Below, in pieces: positions 56,605 through 64,000 of a stretch of 64,000 nucleotides of DNA (positions are counted from its first letter, which is position 1; each line of letters opens with the position of its first letter). A program made the translations under genes and the position numbers. The DNA comes from Campylobacter fetus subsp. fetus (GTDB lineage Bacteria; Campylobacterota; Campylobacteria; Campylobacterales; Campylobacteraceae): NCBI RefSeq assembly GCF_900475935.1, contig NZ_LS483431.1, positions 744,001 to 808,000 on the forward strand, written 5' to 3'. The notes beneath the pieces were generated by a model that searched no databases, had not been told where the DNA came from, and was given only the letters and a program-made list of their open reading frames with translations.

Positions 56605-56605
56605 A

Positions 56606-57448
56606 ATGCAAGAAATTATAAAAACTATAGAAAAAATCGCAGTTAAAATAAGCGAAGAGTTAAAATACGCCGACCTTGGCTACACGGATCATGCAAACTC
56701 CACAGGCGACACTCAGTTAAAACTTGATGTCAAAAGCGACAACATCATCACACAAGAGTTTATAGGAGTTTCAAGCGTAAGATCACTTGTAAGCGAGGAA
56801 AAAGAAGACGCGCTCGATATCCATAAAGACGGCGAGTTTATCATCGCTTATGATCCGCTTGACGGAAGTAGTTTGGTCGATGTAAATTTCGCCGTCGGAA
56901 GTATTTTCGGTGTATATAAAAACGAGTTAAAACCCTCAAATTTAGTAGCGGCGATCTACTGCATTTATGGACCTAGACTTGAAATGGTAGTGTGCGAAGA
57001 TACTCCAAAACTTTACCGTTTAGATAGAGATGGAAGCTTTAAATTTAAAAAAGATCTAAGTCTAAAAGAAAAAGGTAAACTAAACGCGACTGGCGGTACT
57101 CAAAAAGGCTGGAGCGGGGCTCATAGAGACTTTATAAAAACTCTATTTGATGAGGGTTATCGCCTTAGATATAGTGGTGCCATGGTTAGTGATTTACATC
57201 AAATTCTACTTAAAGGCGGCGGACTTTTTAGTTATCCGGCTACAACTGACGCGCCAAACGGAAAGCTTAGAGTTACTTTTGAAGTTTTGCCTTTTGCTTT
57301 CATATATGAAAGAGCCGGCGGCGCTACTACAAATGGAGAAAACAAGTCTCTTTTTGAGATAAACTTAGAAAAAATTCACCAAACAACGCCTTGCTTTTTC
57401 GGCTCAAAATATGAAATAAACAGACTTTTAGAGTTTTACAATGACTGA
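56606..57448 (+). CDS. fbp: Fructose-1,6-bisphosphatase, class 1
   Basis: 280-residue gluconeogenic enzyme. The metal and substrate motif [12 protein letters not shown] is present near residue 88, with the later [11 protein letters not shown] and G-G-L-F-S-Y-P-A-T motifs. ATG 56606 has AAAGGG seven bases upstream; an in-frame ATG at 56588 lies inside mobB. Gluconeogenesis fits an organism that lives on amino and organic acids. Confidence 0.94.
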   Translation: MQEIIKTIEKIAVKISEELKYADLGYTDHANSTGDTQLKLDVKSDNIITQEFIGVSSVRSLVSEEKEDALDIHKDGEFIIAYDPLDGSSLVDVNFAVGSIFGVYKNELKPSNLVAAIYCIYGPRLEMVVCEDTPKLYRLDRDGSFKFKKDLSLKEKGKLNATGGTQKGWSGAHRDFIKTLFDEGYRLRYSGAMVSDLHQILLKGGGLFSYPATTDAPNGKLRVTFEVLPFAFIYERAGGATTNGENKSLFEINLEKIHQTTPCFFGSKYEINRLLEFYND

Positions 57449-57770
57449 GTTAAAAGAGTTTAAAGATATAGATGAAAGTATCTATGAAAATAAAAAATTA
57501 GACGTCGAAGATTGCCGAAATAAAAGCGTTAGAGATGTCGATAAAAGTTGCTCAAATTGCTCTAACGTATTTCGCTGCGATAAGATAAAAGAGTTTGTAG
57601 CGCTTCAGTTCGAGATAACAACATCAAAACTCAAACAGTGCCAGCAGAGTAATTCTTTAAACAGTTGTATGAGCTGCGAGCTATTTTTTAAATGTGAAAA
57701 TAGAAAAAATTATGTCAACGCCACCTATGAAAAGATGAACGAGGGCAGAGGTGGCGAGTTTGACTTTTAA
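57441..57770 (+). CDS. Small Cys-rich protein with duplicated CxxCx5C motif
   Basis: 109-residue protein of unknown function. It carries two matching motifs, C37-x2-C40-x5-C46 and C76-x2-C79-x5-C85, plus C25 and C67, enough to bind one or two zinc ions or an Fe-S cluster. The N-terminal 25 residues are acidic and probably disordered. It overlaps fbp by 8 nt and precedes metG by 18 nt; as I recall, the same order occurs in C. jejuni (Cj0840c-Cj0838c). Confidence 0.75.
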   Translation: MTELKEFKDIDESIYENKKLDVEDCRNKSVRDVDKSCSNCSNVFRCDKIKEFVALQFEITTSKLKQCQQSNSLNSCMSCELFFKCENRKNYVNATYEKMNEGRGGEFDF

Positions 57771-57788
57771 ATTTAAAAAAGGAAATAG

Positions 57789-59687
57789 ATGAAAAAATTT
57801 ATAACAACACCGATTTATTATGTAAATGACGTGCCTCATATAGGTCACGCGTACACAACTATTATAGCCGATACCATGGCTAGGTATTACCGTCTAGTAG
57901 GATATGATACGTTTTTTTTAACAGGAACCGATGAGCATGGTCAAAAGATAGAAGAGGCTGCTAAAGCACACTGTAAAACACCTAAAGAGTACGCCGATGA
58001 AGTAAGCGCTAAGTTTAGATCTCTTTGGGATGAGTTTGAGATTAGTTATGATCATTTTATAAGAACTACCGATGACTACCATAAATTTACCGCGCAAAAT
58101 GTATTTTTAAAAATGTATGAAAAAGGTGATATATATAAAGGCGAATATGAAGGAAATTACTGCGTTAGTTGTGAGACGTTTTTTCCGCAAAATCAGCTGA
58201 TAGATGATGAGTTTTGTCCGGATTGTGGTAAAAAAACAAGAATCGTCAAAGAAGAGAGTTATTTTTTCAAACTCTCGGACTATCAAGATAAGTTATTAAA
58301 ATGGTATGAGAAGGGCAATTGTATACTTCCAAAAGGCAAGAAAAATGAGGTTATAAGCTTTGTAAAAGGCGGTTTAAAAGATCTATCTATCACTAGAACC
58401 AGTTTTGAATGGGGAGTGAAGCTTCCTAGTAGTTTAAATGAGCCGCGTCATGTTATGTACGTGTGGCTAGACGCGCTTATAAACTATCTTTCGGCGCTTG
58501 GCTATACTACCGATAACAAAAAAATGGATTATTGGAACGATACGATGCATTTAGTTGGAAAAGATATCTTAAGATTTCATGCCGTTTATTGGCCTGCGTT
58601 TTTGATGAGTTTAGAACTTCCTCTTCCTACTAGCGTGGCAGCTCACGGTTGGTGGACAAGAGATGGTAAGAAAATGAGTAAAAGTATAGGAAATGTAGTA
58701 GATCCAAGAGCCGTGGCAAATGCTTACGGACTTGAGGCTTTTAGGTATTTTTTGCTTCGCGAAGTACCGTTTGGTCAAGACGGTGATTTTTCGCAAAAAG
58801 CTCTTATTGATCGTATAAATAGCGAACTTAGTAATGATTTAGGAAATTTACTGAGCCGTATAGTAGGAATGAGCTCTAAATACTCAAATTATGAGATAAA
58901 TAGCCAAAACGTAACTAAGCTTTATTTAAATGAGTTAGAATCTGCTAAAACTCATCTTGATCAAGCTATAGAAGCTATAAACGAAGTAGCTACAAATCGT
59001 TATTTGGAGGAGCTTTGGAAAGTTTTAAGTCTAGCAAACGCAAGTGTAGCAAAGTATGAACCTTGGAATTTGATAAAAGAGGGTAAAACAGACGAAGCAA
59101 ACGCTTTAGTCGCTTTAGTAGCAAATTTACTTGCAAAAGTAGCTGTTTTATTAAGTCCGGCTATGCCAAAAAGTAGTGATAAAATAGCTAAAACTTTGGG
59201 CTTTGAGATAAATACTAAGACTTATAACGATATTATTTTGAAAAATGAGCTTTTAAATTTAAAATCAAGCAGCACGGAACCTCTTTTTACTAAAGTAGAA
59301 TCCGAGCTTATGGCTGTTCCTGATATGAGCAGTGCAATCAAAGAAGAGAATGTTTCAAAAGACAGTGAGATAAAAATAGACGACTTTAAAAAATGTGTGA
59401 TAAAAGTAGGAACTATCTTAGAGTGTAATAATATCGATGGTAGCGATAAACTTTTAAAATTTAAAATCGATCTTGGCGAAGCTAATCCGCGTCAGATCAT
59501 AAGCGGTATCGCTAAATTTTACGATCCAAAAGATCTGATAGGAAAACAAGTTTGCGTTTTGGCAAATTTAAAACCAGCTAAGATATTTAAACATTTAAGC
59601 GAAGGCATGATACTTAGCGCAGAAGATGGTAAATTAGTACTTCTTAGCACTTTGGCGCCTGTAAAAAACGGAAGTTTAGTCGGATAA
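57789..59687 (+). CDS. metG: Methionyl-tRNA synthetase
   Basis: 632-residue class I synthetase. HIGH motif H-I-G-H-A-Y in the first 25 residues, zinc knuckle C-V-S-C ... C-P-D-C-G, and K-M-S-K-S-I-G at about 298. A C-terminal tRNA-binding (EMAP/Trbp111-like) domain covers about 530-632 (D-F-K-K-C-V-I-K-V-G-T-I), used for dimerisation. Its stop shares a base with the next start (TAATG). Confidence 0.96.
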   Translation: MKKFITTPIYYVNDVPHIGHAYTTIIADTMARYYRLVGYDTFFLTGTDEHGQKIEEAAKAHCKTPKEYADEVSAKFRSLWDEFEISYDHFIRTTDDYHKFTAQNVFLKMYEKGDIYKGEYEGNYCVSCETFFPQNQLIDDEFCPDCGKKTRIVKEESYFFKLSDYQDKLLKWYEKGNCILPKGKKNEVISFVKGGLKDLSITRTSFEWGVKLPSSLNEPRHVMYVWLDALINYLSALGYTTDNKKMDYWNDTMHLVGKDILRFHAVYWPAFLMSLELPLPTSVAAHGWWTRDGKKMSKSIGNVVDPRAVANAYGLEAFRYFLLREVPFGQDGDFSQKALIDRINSELSNDLGNLLSRIVGMSSKYSNYEINSQNVTKLYLNELESAKTHLDQAIEAINEVATNRYLEELWKVLSLANASVAKYEPWNLIKEGKTDEANALVALVANLLAKVAVLLSPAMPKSSDKIAKTLGFEINTKTYNDIILKNELLNLKSSSTEPLFTKVESELMAVPDMSSAIKEENVSKDSEIKIDDFKKCVIKVGTILECNNIDGSDKLLKFKIDLGEANPRQIISGIAKFYDPKDLIGKQVCVLANLKPAKIFKHLSEGMILSAEDGKLVLLSTLAPVKNGSLVG

Positions 59688-60667
59688 TGCGTATAGAAAA
59701 TCTAACTCGTCTTGTTGATGGAGAGCTGCAAAATAACCCAAAAATAAGTATGGTGAGTGGATTTTGCTTAGAAGTCGATGATGTAAAAAATGGTTTTGCT
59801 TTTATAGCTTTGAATGCCACTAGAGATGATGCTATTTTGGCTATACAAAACGGAGCTTACGCTCTTATAACCGATTTAAACTTAGAAATATATGATGATG
59901 AGATAGCTATAATAAAGGTTGATAATTTAGCTTCTAGCGTGCTTCGTTTAGCTCGTTTTATAGCTACACAAAAAGAGCTTAAATTTTTTCATTTAAATGT
60001 TGCTCAAAACGCTATATTTAGCTGCTTGAGCTTGCCTAAAAAAATAAGCTTGATAAGTTCTAACCTAAATGAGATTTTAACAAAAATAATAAATGCCGCA
60101 CATAATGACATATTTTTAAGCAAAGACGAGATTTTACTAAATAGAATTTTTGAAAAAACAGCTATAAAAGATAGTCAAAATTTCTCTTTGATACATTCTC
60201 ACTCTATTTTTTATACTAGCATAATGTTTCTTGATACATACTATGAAAATTTGAATTTTCCGTCTATTTTTGCTAGTGATTTGGCTAAAGTTATGCAGTT
60301 TTTTTATGATTATAATCTAAATTTCAATATAAAAGATTTTTGTGAGTTTAACCATTTTAGAGCCATTTTTGTAGATAGATTTTTAAATATCAAGCCATTT
60401 GGAGCTAGTTATAGAGCGTTTATATGCGAAAATAATGAAGAGCTTTTTATAACAGAAGCTAAGTTTTTAAAGTCTAAATTTGAAAATACGTTTATATGTA
60501 CCCCTATCAATCATCGTCTTAGAGATATGGCAGATTTTTGTTTTGAGAGTTTAAATGATTTAAAAATGATGAGCGATTTTAAATACGCACTTGTATTTTC
60601 TGATTTTCATGAGCTTGAAAGTAGTCTAAATGAGACCAAAACCGAGCGTACTCTTTTTGATTTTTGA
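59687..60667 (+). CDS. MurF/MurE N-domain-like protein lacking the ATP-binding motif
   Basis: 326-residue protein. Residues 1-95 resemble the UDP-substrate-binding domain of Mur ligases: V-D-G-E-L, V-S-G-F-C-L-E-V-D-D-V-K-N-G-F-A-F-I, A-I-Q-N-G-A-Y-A-L-I and I-I-K-V-D-N-L. Where a ligase would have T-G-x-x-G-K-T, this protein has I-S-L-I-S-S-N-L-N-E (about 116-125), so ATP-dependent ligation is unlikely. The rest is helical, rich in Phe and Asn, without a recognised family. It overlaps the metG stop by one base. Cj0837c seems to be the C. jejuni counterpart by position. Function unknown. Confidence 0.65.
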   Translation: MRIENLTRLVDGELQNNPKISMVSGFCLEVDDVKNGFAFIALNATRDDAILAIQNGAYALITDLNLEIYDDEIAIIKVDNLASSVLRLARFIATQKELKFFHLNVAQNAIFSCLSLPKKISLISSNLNEILTKIINAAHNDIFLSKDEILLNRIFEKTAIKDSQNFSLIHSHSIFYTSIMFLDTYYENLNFPSIFASDLAKVMQFFYDYNLNFNIKDFCEFNHFRAIFVDRFLNIKPFGASYRAFICENNEELFITEAKFLKSKFENTFICTPINHRLRDMADFCFESLNDLKMMSDFKYALVFSDFHELESSLNETKTERTLFDF

Positions 60668-60682
60668 TGAAGGATAAATGAT

Positions 60683-61324
60683 ATGTTGATAAAAGAAATT
60701 CCATTTTTTAGCGGTTTGAATGATGAGGATTTAAAAAGACTTGAAAATATATCTGTGATAAAAAGTTATAAAAAAGATGAATTTTTGTTTATGGAAGGAG
60801 ATGAACCACAATGGTTTAATGTGCTTGTAAAAGGTACTATTAAAATTTATAAAAGCACTCCAAAAGGAAAAGAGATATTTTTACATACGCTTCGTCCTAT
60901 ATCCTTAGTTGCCGAGCTTGTAAATTTTGAAAATATCTCATATCCGGCAAGCGGAGTATTTTTAAACAACGCCGAGGTTCTACGTATAAATTATAATAAA
61001 TTTAAAACAGATTTCTTATCGAATCCGTCTATTTGCTTTGAACTTTTAAAATCTCTTTCGCAAAAACTTAGGATTATGAATGGTGTATTGCAAAATGAAC
61101 TAACTTTGAAAAGCGATGCTAAGGTAGCGAAATTTATAGTAGAAAATCCTGATCTATTTTCCACTATCAAACATACTCAGATAGCGTCTATACTAAATAT
61201 AGCTCCAGAAACTTTATCTAGAACTATAAGCCAGTTTAAGCAACAAGGCATTATAAAATTAGATGATAATCTAAATTTAACCTTTAAAGATAATGAAAAG
61301 CTTATAAGCTTATTTAATATTTAG
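60683..61324 (+). CDS. Crp/Fnr-family transcriptional regulator
   Basis: 213-residue regulator with a cyclic-nucleotide-binding-like N domain (residues 5-115; E-G-D-E-P-Q-W-F-N-V-L-V-K-G-T-I-K-I), a dimerisation helix and a C-terminal helix-turn-helix. The recognition helix reads A-P-E-T-L-S-R-T-I, with the E-T-x-S-R of FNR, which binds TTGAT/C-type half sites. Only one cysteine is present, so it holds no FNR-type [4Fe-4S] cluster. Probably it controls the haoCA genes 130 bp downstream. Confidence 0.88.
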   Translation: MLIKEIPFFSGLNDEDLKRLENISVIKSYKKDEFLFMEGDEPQWFNVLVKGTIKIYKSTPKGKEIFLHTLRPISLVAELVNFENISYPASGVFLNNAEVLRINYNKFKTDFLSNPSICFELLKSLSQKLRIMNGVLQNELTLKSDAKVAKFIVENPDLFSTIKHTQIASILNIAPETLSRTISQFKQQGIIKLDDNLNLTFKDNEKLISLFNI

Positions 61325-61364
61325 TGTTACTAATTTACATAAATTTATAAAAACCCCAAAAAAC

Positions 61365-61406
61365 TTGACGAAAGTCGTTGTATATATATTAAAAATATGT
61401 TAGAAT
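61365..61406 (+). promoter_or_regulatory. haoCA promoter with an FNR-like box near -41.5
   Basis: -35 TTGTAT (61378-61383), 17-nt spacer, extended -10 TGTTAGAAT (61398-61406), expected start near 61413. TTGAC-GAAA-GTCGT (61365-61378) resembles the Crp/Fnr box TTGAY-N4-RTCAA (5/5 and 3/5) and is centred at 61371.5, that is -41.5, the standard class II activator position. Confidence 0.55.
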
Positions 61407-61416
61407 AACATTCTAA
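61400..61416 (+). promoter_or_regulatory. Perfect palindrome over the haoC -10 box
   Basis: TTAGAAT-AAC-ATTCTAA, a 7-bp dyad with a three-base centre, covers the -10 and the predicted start site. Its position suits a repressor operator. Confidence 0.45.
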
Positions 61417-61420
61417 ATCG

Positions 61421-61438
61421 TAGAAAAGCAATTTTCTA
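61421..61438 (+). promoter_or_regulatory. Leader hairpin abutting the haoC ribosome binding site
   Basis: TAGAAAA-GCAA-TTTTCTA, perfect 7-bp stem with a tetraloop; the strong Shine-Dalgarno AGGGAGG (61438-61444) begins at its last base. It may control translation or protect the 5' end. Confidence 0.45.
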
Positions 61439-61452
61439 GGGAGGGAGTGGAG

Positions 61453-62004
61453 TTGAGAAAGACAAAGCTTTTTACTATAGCTATCTTTATTATAGGTGGC
61501 TTAGTTGGTCTTGTATTTGCTCTTGGTATAGCACAGTTTATGTATGTGACTGGTGGAGATAAGTTTTGCACGTCCTGTCATGTTATGGAACCTATGGTTA
61601 GTTCGTATAAGAACGATATTCATGGAGGAAATAACAAAGTTGGATTTAAAGCAGAGTGTGTTACTTGTCACTTACCGCATGACAATATAGTCAAATATAC
61701 GTATCAAAAGGCTGTTAATGGTATGGTTGAAGGTGCCATTACACTCTTTGGAAGTCCTGAAAAATTTGATTGGGAAGCAAGAAGAAAAGAGTCTAAAAGA
61801 TATGTGTATGACAGTGGCTGTATGCACTGTCATGGTGATATAAAAAATGTTTCTTCACAAAATATGAAGTCATTTTTACCGCACCGTGATTATTTTGCCA
61901 AAAATATAAATAAAACCTGTGTCGAATGTCACGAGCATGTCGGACACAAAAATCTTGGTTTTCACCTTAAAGCTAAATTTGGTGATTTCAATATTACAAA
62001 GTAA
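61453..62004 (+). CDS. haoC: Tetraheme cytochrome c quinol dehydrogenase, NapC/NrfH/HaoC family
   Basis: 183-residue membrane-anchored cytochrome. One N-terminal helix (about 6-28) is followed by four CxxCH heme sites beginning at Cys39, 69, 123 and 156. It would take electrons from menaquinol and pass them to the octaheme cytochrome encoded 11 nt downstream. The start is TTG 61453, eight bases after AGGGAGG; GTG 61447 is too close to that site. Called HaoC because its partner is an octaheme Hao-type protein, not pentaheme NrfA; NrfH is the alternative name by similarity. Confidence 0.85.
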   Translation: MRKTKLFTIAIFIIGGLVGLVFALGIAQFMYVTGGDKFCTSCHVMEPMVSSYKNDIHGGNNKVGFKAECVTCHLPHDNIVKYTYQKAVNGMVEGAITLFGSPEKFDWEARRKESKRYVYDSGCMHCHGDIKNVSSQNMKSFLPHRDYFAKNINKTCVECHEHVGHKNLGFHLKAKFGDFNITK

Positions 62005-62015
62005 GGAGATGAGAA

Positions 62016-63401
62016 ATGCTTAAAAAATTTATTTTAGCATTAACCTGTATCGCCGCTATCGGTTTTGCTGATAGCGTTGGAAATATCAATCTTACAAAGA
62101 CAATGAAGGTTGATAGAAATTTAAGCCCATTGGCTGTTAAATGTATCGAGTGTCATAAAGACAAAACTCCAGGTATCGTAAATGACTGGAAAAGTTCTCG
62201 CCATGCTCACGCTGCTGTAAGTTGCGTGGATTGTCACGCGGTTCCTGCCGATAGTCCTATGGCTATCAAAAAAGAGCACCCAAAAGATAGTGGTAATCAC
62301 GTAAGTATTTTGGTCAGCCCAAAAACTTGTGCTAAATGTCACGCTAAAGAAGTTGAACAATTCCAACAAAGCGGTCACGCAAGAGGCGGAGTTCAAATGT
62401 TTGCTAAAAAAGGTATGGTTGAACTTATGTATCACTATGAAGCTAATGGTAAACCATATGAAAATGATGCACCATTTTACGCAGGAAATGAGAATCTAAA
62501 AGATGCTCCTGCTTCTACTGGTTGTATACAATGCCACGGTATGGAAATTAAACTTGATAAAGAGGGTTATCCGCTTCCTGGAAAAGGCTGGCCAAACTAT
62601 GGTATCGGTAATGCTTATCCTGATGGTAGCGTAGGTAGTTGTAAATCTTGCCACTCTAGCCATAAATTTGATATGACTGAAGCTAGAAAACCATCTGCTT
62701 GTGCATCTTGCCACCTTGGACCTGATCATCCAAACATTGAGATTTACAACAACTCAATGCACGGAAAGATCTTCAATGCTGAGGGTAATACATGGAAATG
62801 GGATAGTGCCCCAGATACTTGGGATGTTCCGGACTATAGAGCTCCGACTTGTGCTACTTGTCACATGAGTGGAATAGGTGATCTAAACACTACTCACAAT
62901 GTTAGCGTACGTCTAAAATGGAATCTATGGGCTCCACATAGCAACCTAAGAACAGGCGGATATGACACAGCTGCTGAAACTTATGCTAAAGAAGGTAAAA
63001 TAAGTATAGGAACACCACTAGCTGGAAATATAAATGGACCAGAAGCTGCTAGAACCGAGATGAAACAAGTATGTAAATCTTGCCACTCTTCAAAAGCAAC
63101 TGATTCATTCTTTGTAAGTGCTGATAACCATGTTGAACTTTACAATACTTATCACACAGAAGCTAAAAAAATGCTTGATGACTTGAAAGCTAAAGGTCTT
63201 CTCAAAAAAGACGAATGGTCTGATGAGTTCCAAATAACTTACTACTATTTATGGCATCATCAAGGTCGTCGTATGAGAATGGGTGCTGTGATGGGCGCTC
63301 CTGACTATGCTCACTGGCATGGAGTATTTGAAGTACAACAAGACATTAAGAAACTTCGTACTATCTATGACGCTCGTATCAAAAGCGGAAAAATAGAATA
63401 G
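62016..63401 (+). CDS. haoA: Octaheme cytochrome c, epsilonproteobacterial hydroxylamine oxidoreductase family (epsilon-Hao)
   Basis: 461-residue periplasmic cytochrome with a signal peptide (cleavage near A18) and eight CxxCH sites starting at Cys43, 70, 105, 170, 209, 229, 279 and 353. There is no CxxCK, the catalytic heme site of typical NrfA, and NrfA has only five hemes. Eight hemes, the NapC-type partner and the tail (W-H-H-Q-G-R-R-M-R-M-G, Y-A-H-W-H-G) fit the Hao family. Epsilon-Hao proteins, reported from Campylobacter fetus and C. curvus among others, are thought to work reductively on hydroxylamine or nitrite. A terminator follows, so haoCA is a two-gene operon. Confidence 0.88.
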   Translation: MLKKFILALTCIAAIGFADSVGNINLTKTMKVDRNLSPLAVKCIECHKDKTPGIVNDWKSSRHAHAAVSCVDCHAVPADSPMAIKKEHPKDSGNHVSILVSPKTCAKCHAKEVEQFQQSGHARGGVQMFAKKGMVELMYHYEANGKPYENDAPFYAGNENLKDAPASTGCIQCHGMEIKLDKEGYPLPGKGWPNYGIGNAYPDGSVGSCKSCHSSHKFDMTEARKPSACASCHLGPDHPNIEIYNNSMHGKIFNAEGNTWKWDSAPDTWDVPDYRAPTCATCHMSGIGDLNTTHNVSVRLKWNLWAPHSNLRTGGYDTAAETYAKEGKISIGTPLAGNINGPEAARTEMKQVCKSCHSSKATDSFFVSADNHVELYNTYHTEAKKMLDDLKAKGLLKKDEWSDEFQITYYYLWHHQGRRMRMGAVMGAPDYAHWHGVFEVQQDIKKLRTIYDARIKSGKIE

Positions 63402-63412
63402 TTCTTTGTTCT

Positions 63413-63441
63413 AAAAAGCCCTGCATTATGTGGGGCTTTTT
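63413..63441 (+). terminator. Rho-independent terminator of haoCA
   Basis: AAAAAGCCC (63413-63421) pairs perfectly with GGGCTTTTT (63433-63441) around an 11-nt loop, ending in the T-run. It is 11 nt after the stop. Confidence 0.85.
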
Positions 63442-63527
63442 AAATTTACTCTATCAAAAACACACTTTTTTTATTATTTTATATTTTATCTATATTTTTT
63501 ATAACTATAAAATTTAAGTTATTGTTT

Positions 63528-64000
63528 TTATACGGTGGCTGAGTTCGTGTCTAAAACTATACCCCCATTTTCTGCTTTTAAATTTAATATTCCTGATATC
63601 TTGATGGTAATATATCTACTTCAATCTTTTTACTTCATTTAGCATTAATATTATAAAAATCTATAAAATACTAGCTCTTTCATTATCAGTAGATACTTGT
63701 TGTAATAACTCGTTTGGTTTCTCTTTTTCGATATCTCCTAAAGATAGCATTTTGGAGTTTTAAAAGATACTTCCACCATACGTATAGCCGTCTATATTAT
63801 AATCTGCAGTTACTCTTAGCCTCGTTTAACTTCTCTTTATTTTTATAAATCTCTCTTTTATATCTAATTAACATTTATTTGTTCTAATATTCGTATATTT
63901 ATCTAAAAAAAGTATTTTCAACCGTTCTAAGATTTTATAGTAAGCTTCGTTGTTATTTAGTAGTTTTAGATTCTGATTGTTTTTAAGTGAACCGTTTTTG
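63528..64000 (-). pseudogene. Decayed gene remnant on the minus strand, 5' part outside window
   Basis: No open frame of useful length survives, but short stretches of plausible protein occur in order and in different frames on the minus strand: near the window end K-N-G-S-L-K-N-N-Q-N-L-K-L-L-N-N-N-E; then D-Y-N-I-D-G-Y-T-Y-G-G-S-I-F followed by a stop and S-K-M-L-S-L-G-D-I-E-K-E-K-P-N-E-L-L; then K-K-I-E-V-D-I-L-P-S-R-Y; and finally A-E-N-G-G-I-V-L-D-T-N-S-A-T-V before TAA at 63528-63530. That is at least two stops and two frameshifts. Family not recognised. Chance cannot be excluded for each piece alone. Confidence 0.4.

Noticed and set aside
61325-61364. Second promoter or terminator between the Crp/Fnr gene and the FNR-like box
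   Set aside because: Only A/T-rich sequence and an AAAACCCCAAAA segment; no dyad with a T-run.
61453-63401. nrfH-nrfA (pentaheme nitrite reductase) naming
   Set aside because: The second protein has eight CxxCH and no CxxCK, so the NrfA label does not fit; NrfH-like was kept only as an alternative for the first gene.
1-64000. tRNA, rRNA, CRISPR arrays, insertion sequences, phase-variable G tracts
   Set aside because: No cloverleaf with a GTTCRANNC arm, no regularly spaced repeats, no transposase frame or long terminal inverted repeats, and no G or C run of eight or more was found by reading.

Overview
The window is AT-rich (roughly one third G+C), densely coded chromosomal DNA from a Campylobacter-type epsilonproteobacterium. 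The evidence is a set of gene blocks typical of that genus: fliP-glmU-coaBC-uppS-prepilin peptidase-lptF-truA, cprRS-htrA-cbpA-hspR-kefB, atpB apart from the other ATP synthase genes, gatB-gpsA, pgsA-SDR-dapA-M16 peptidase-pyrD-msbA-cysS-murJ, and mobB-fbp-metG. The octaheme epsilon-Hao system and a two-partner secretion locus suggest a C. fetus/hyointestinalis-like species rather than C. jejuni. The species assignment is inference.

Layout. 1-2108: the tail of a YgiW-type OB-fold periplasmic protein, a CoA-binding protein and ilvA. 2289-9312: a two-partner secretion pair (TpsA exoprotein, TpsB transporter) lying between ilvA and truA. 9362-15780: a tightly overlapping minus-strand operon for tRNA modification, LPS transport, prepilin processing, undecaprenyl phosphate, CoA and UDP-GlcNAc synthesis. 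15984-19706: fliP, two transporters and nadA. 20103-25882: MacAB-TolC-like efflux and a ComEC-like protein behind a promoter that overlaps a perfect palindrome. 25889-33833: the CprRS two-component system, HtrA, the CbpA/HspR heat-shock pair with a promoter/operator, and two cation antiporters. 33893-40215: YceI-like, TSUP, atpB, ThiE-like, gatB, gpsA, NagZ-like. 40210-43745: a small membrane-anchored protein, RarD and a cystine-type amino-acid ABC transporter. 43818-52933: the phospholipid, fatty-acid, lysine and pyrimidine synthesis block with MsbA, CysS and MurJ. 53062-55075: a DEAD-box RNA helicase with a long leader and a charged tail. 55229-55891: two decayed genes, one an EexN-type entry-exclusion lipoprotein broken by a stop codon, probably debris of a conjugative element. 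56038-60667: mobB (apparent AUA start), fbp, a Cys-rich protein, metG and a degenerate Mur-ligase-like protein. 60683-63441: a Crp/Fnr regulator followed by a tetraheme quinol dehydrogenase and an octaheme cytochrome of the Hao family, which a quick reading would call NrfHA. 63528-64000: remains of a decayed minus-strand gene.

How it fits together. Most of the window is housekeeping. The accessory parts are the secretion pair, the conjugation debris and the haoCA respiratory module. The module is the most interesting functional unit: a Crp/Fnr protein with an FNR-like recognition helix sits directly upstream of a promoter carrying an FNR-like half-palindrome at about -41.5, followed by a hairpin that abuts the haoC ribosome binding site. 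I saw no rRNA, tRNA, CRISPR array, intact insertion sequence or intact phage.
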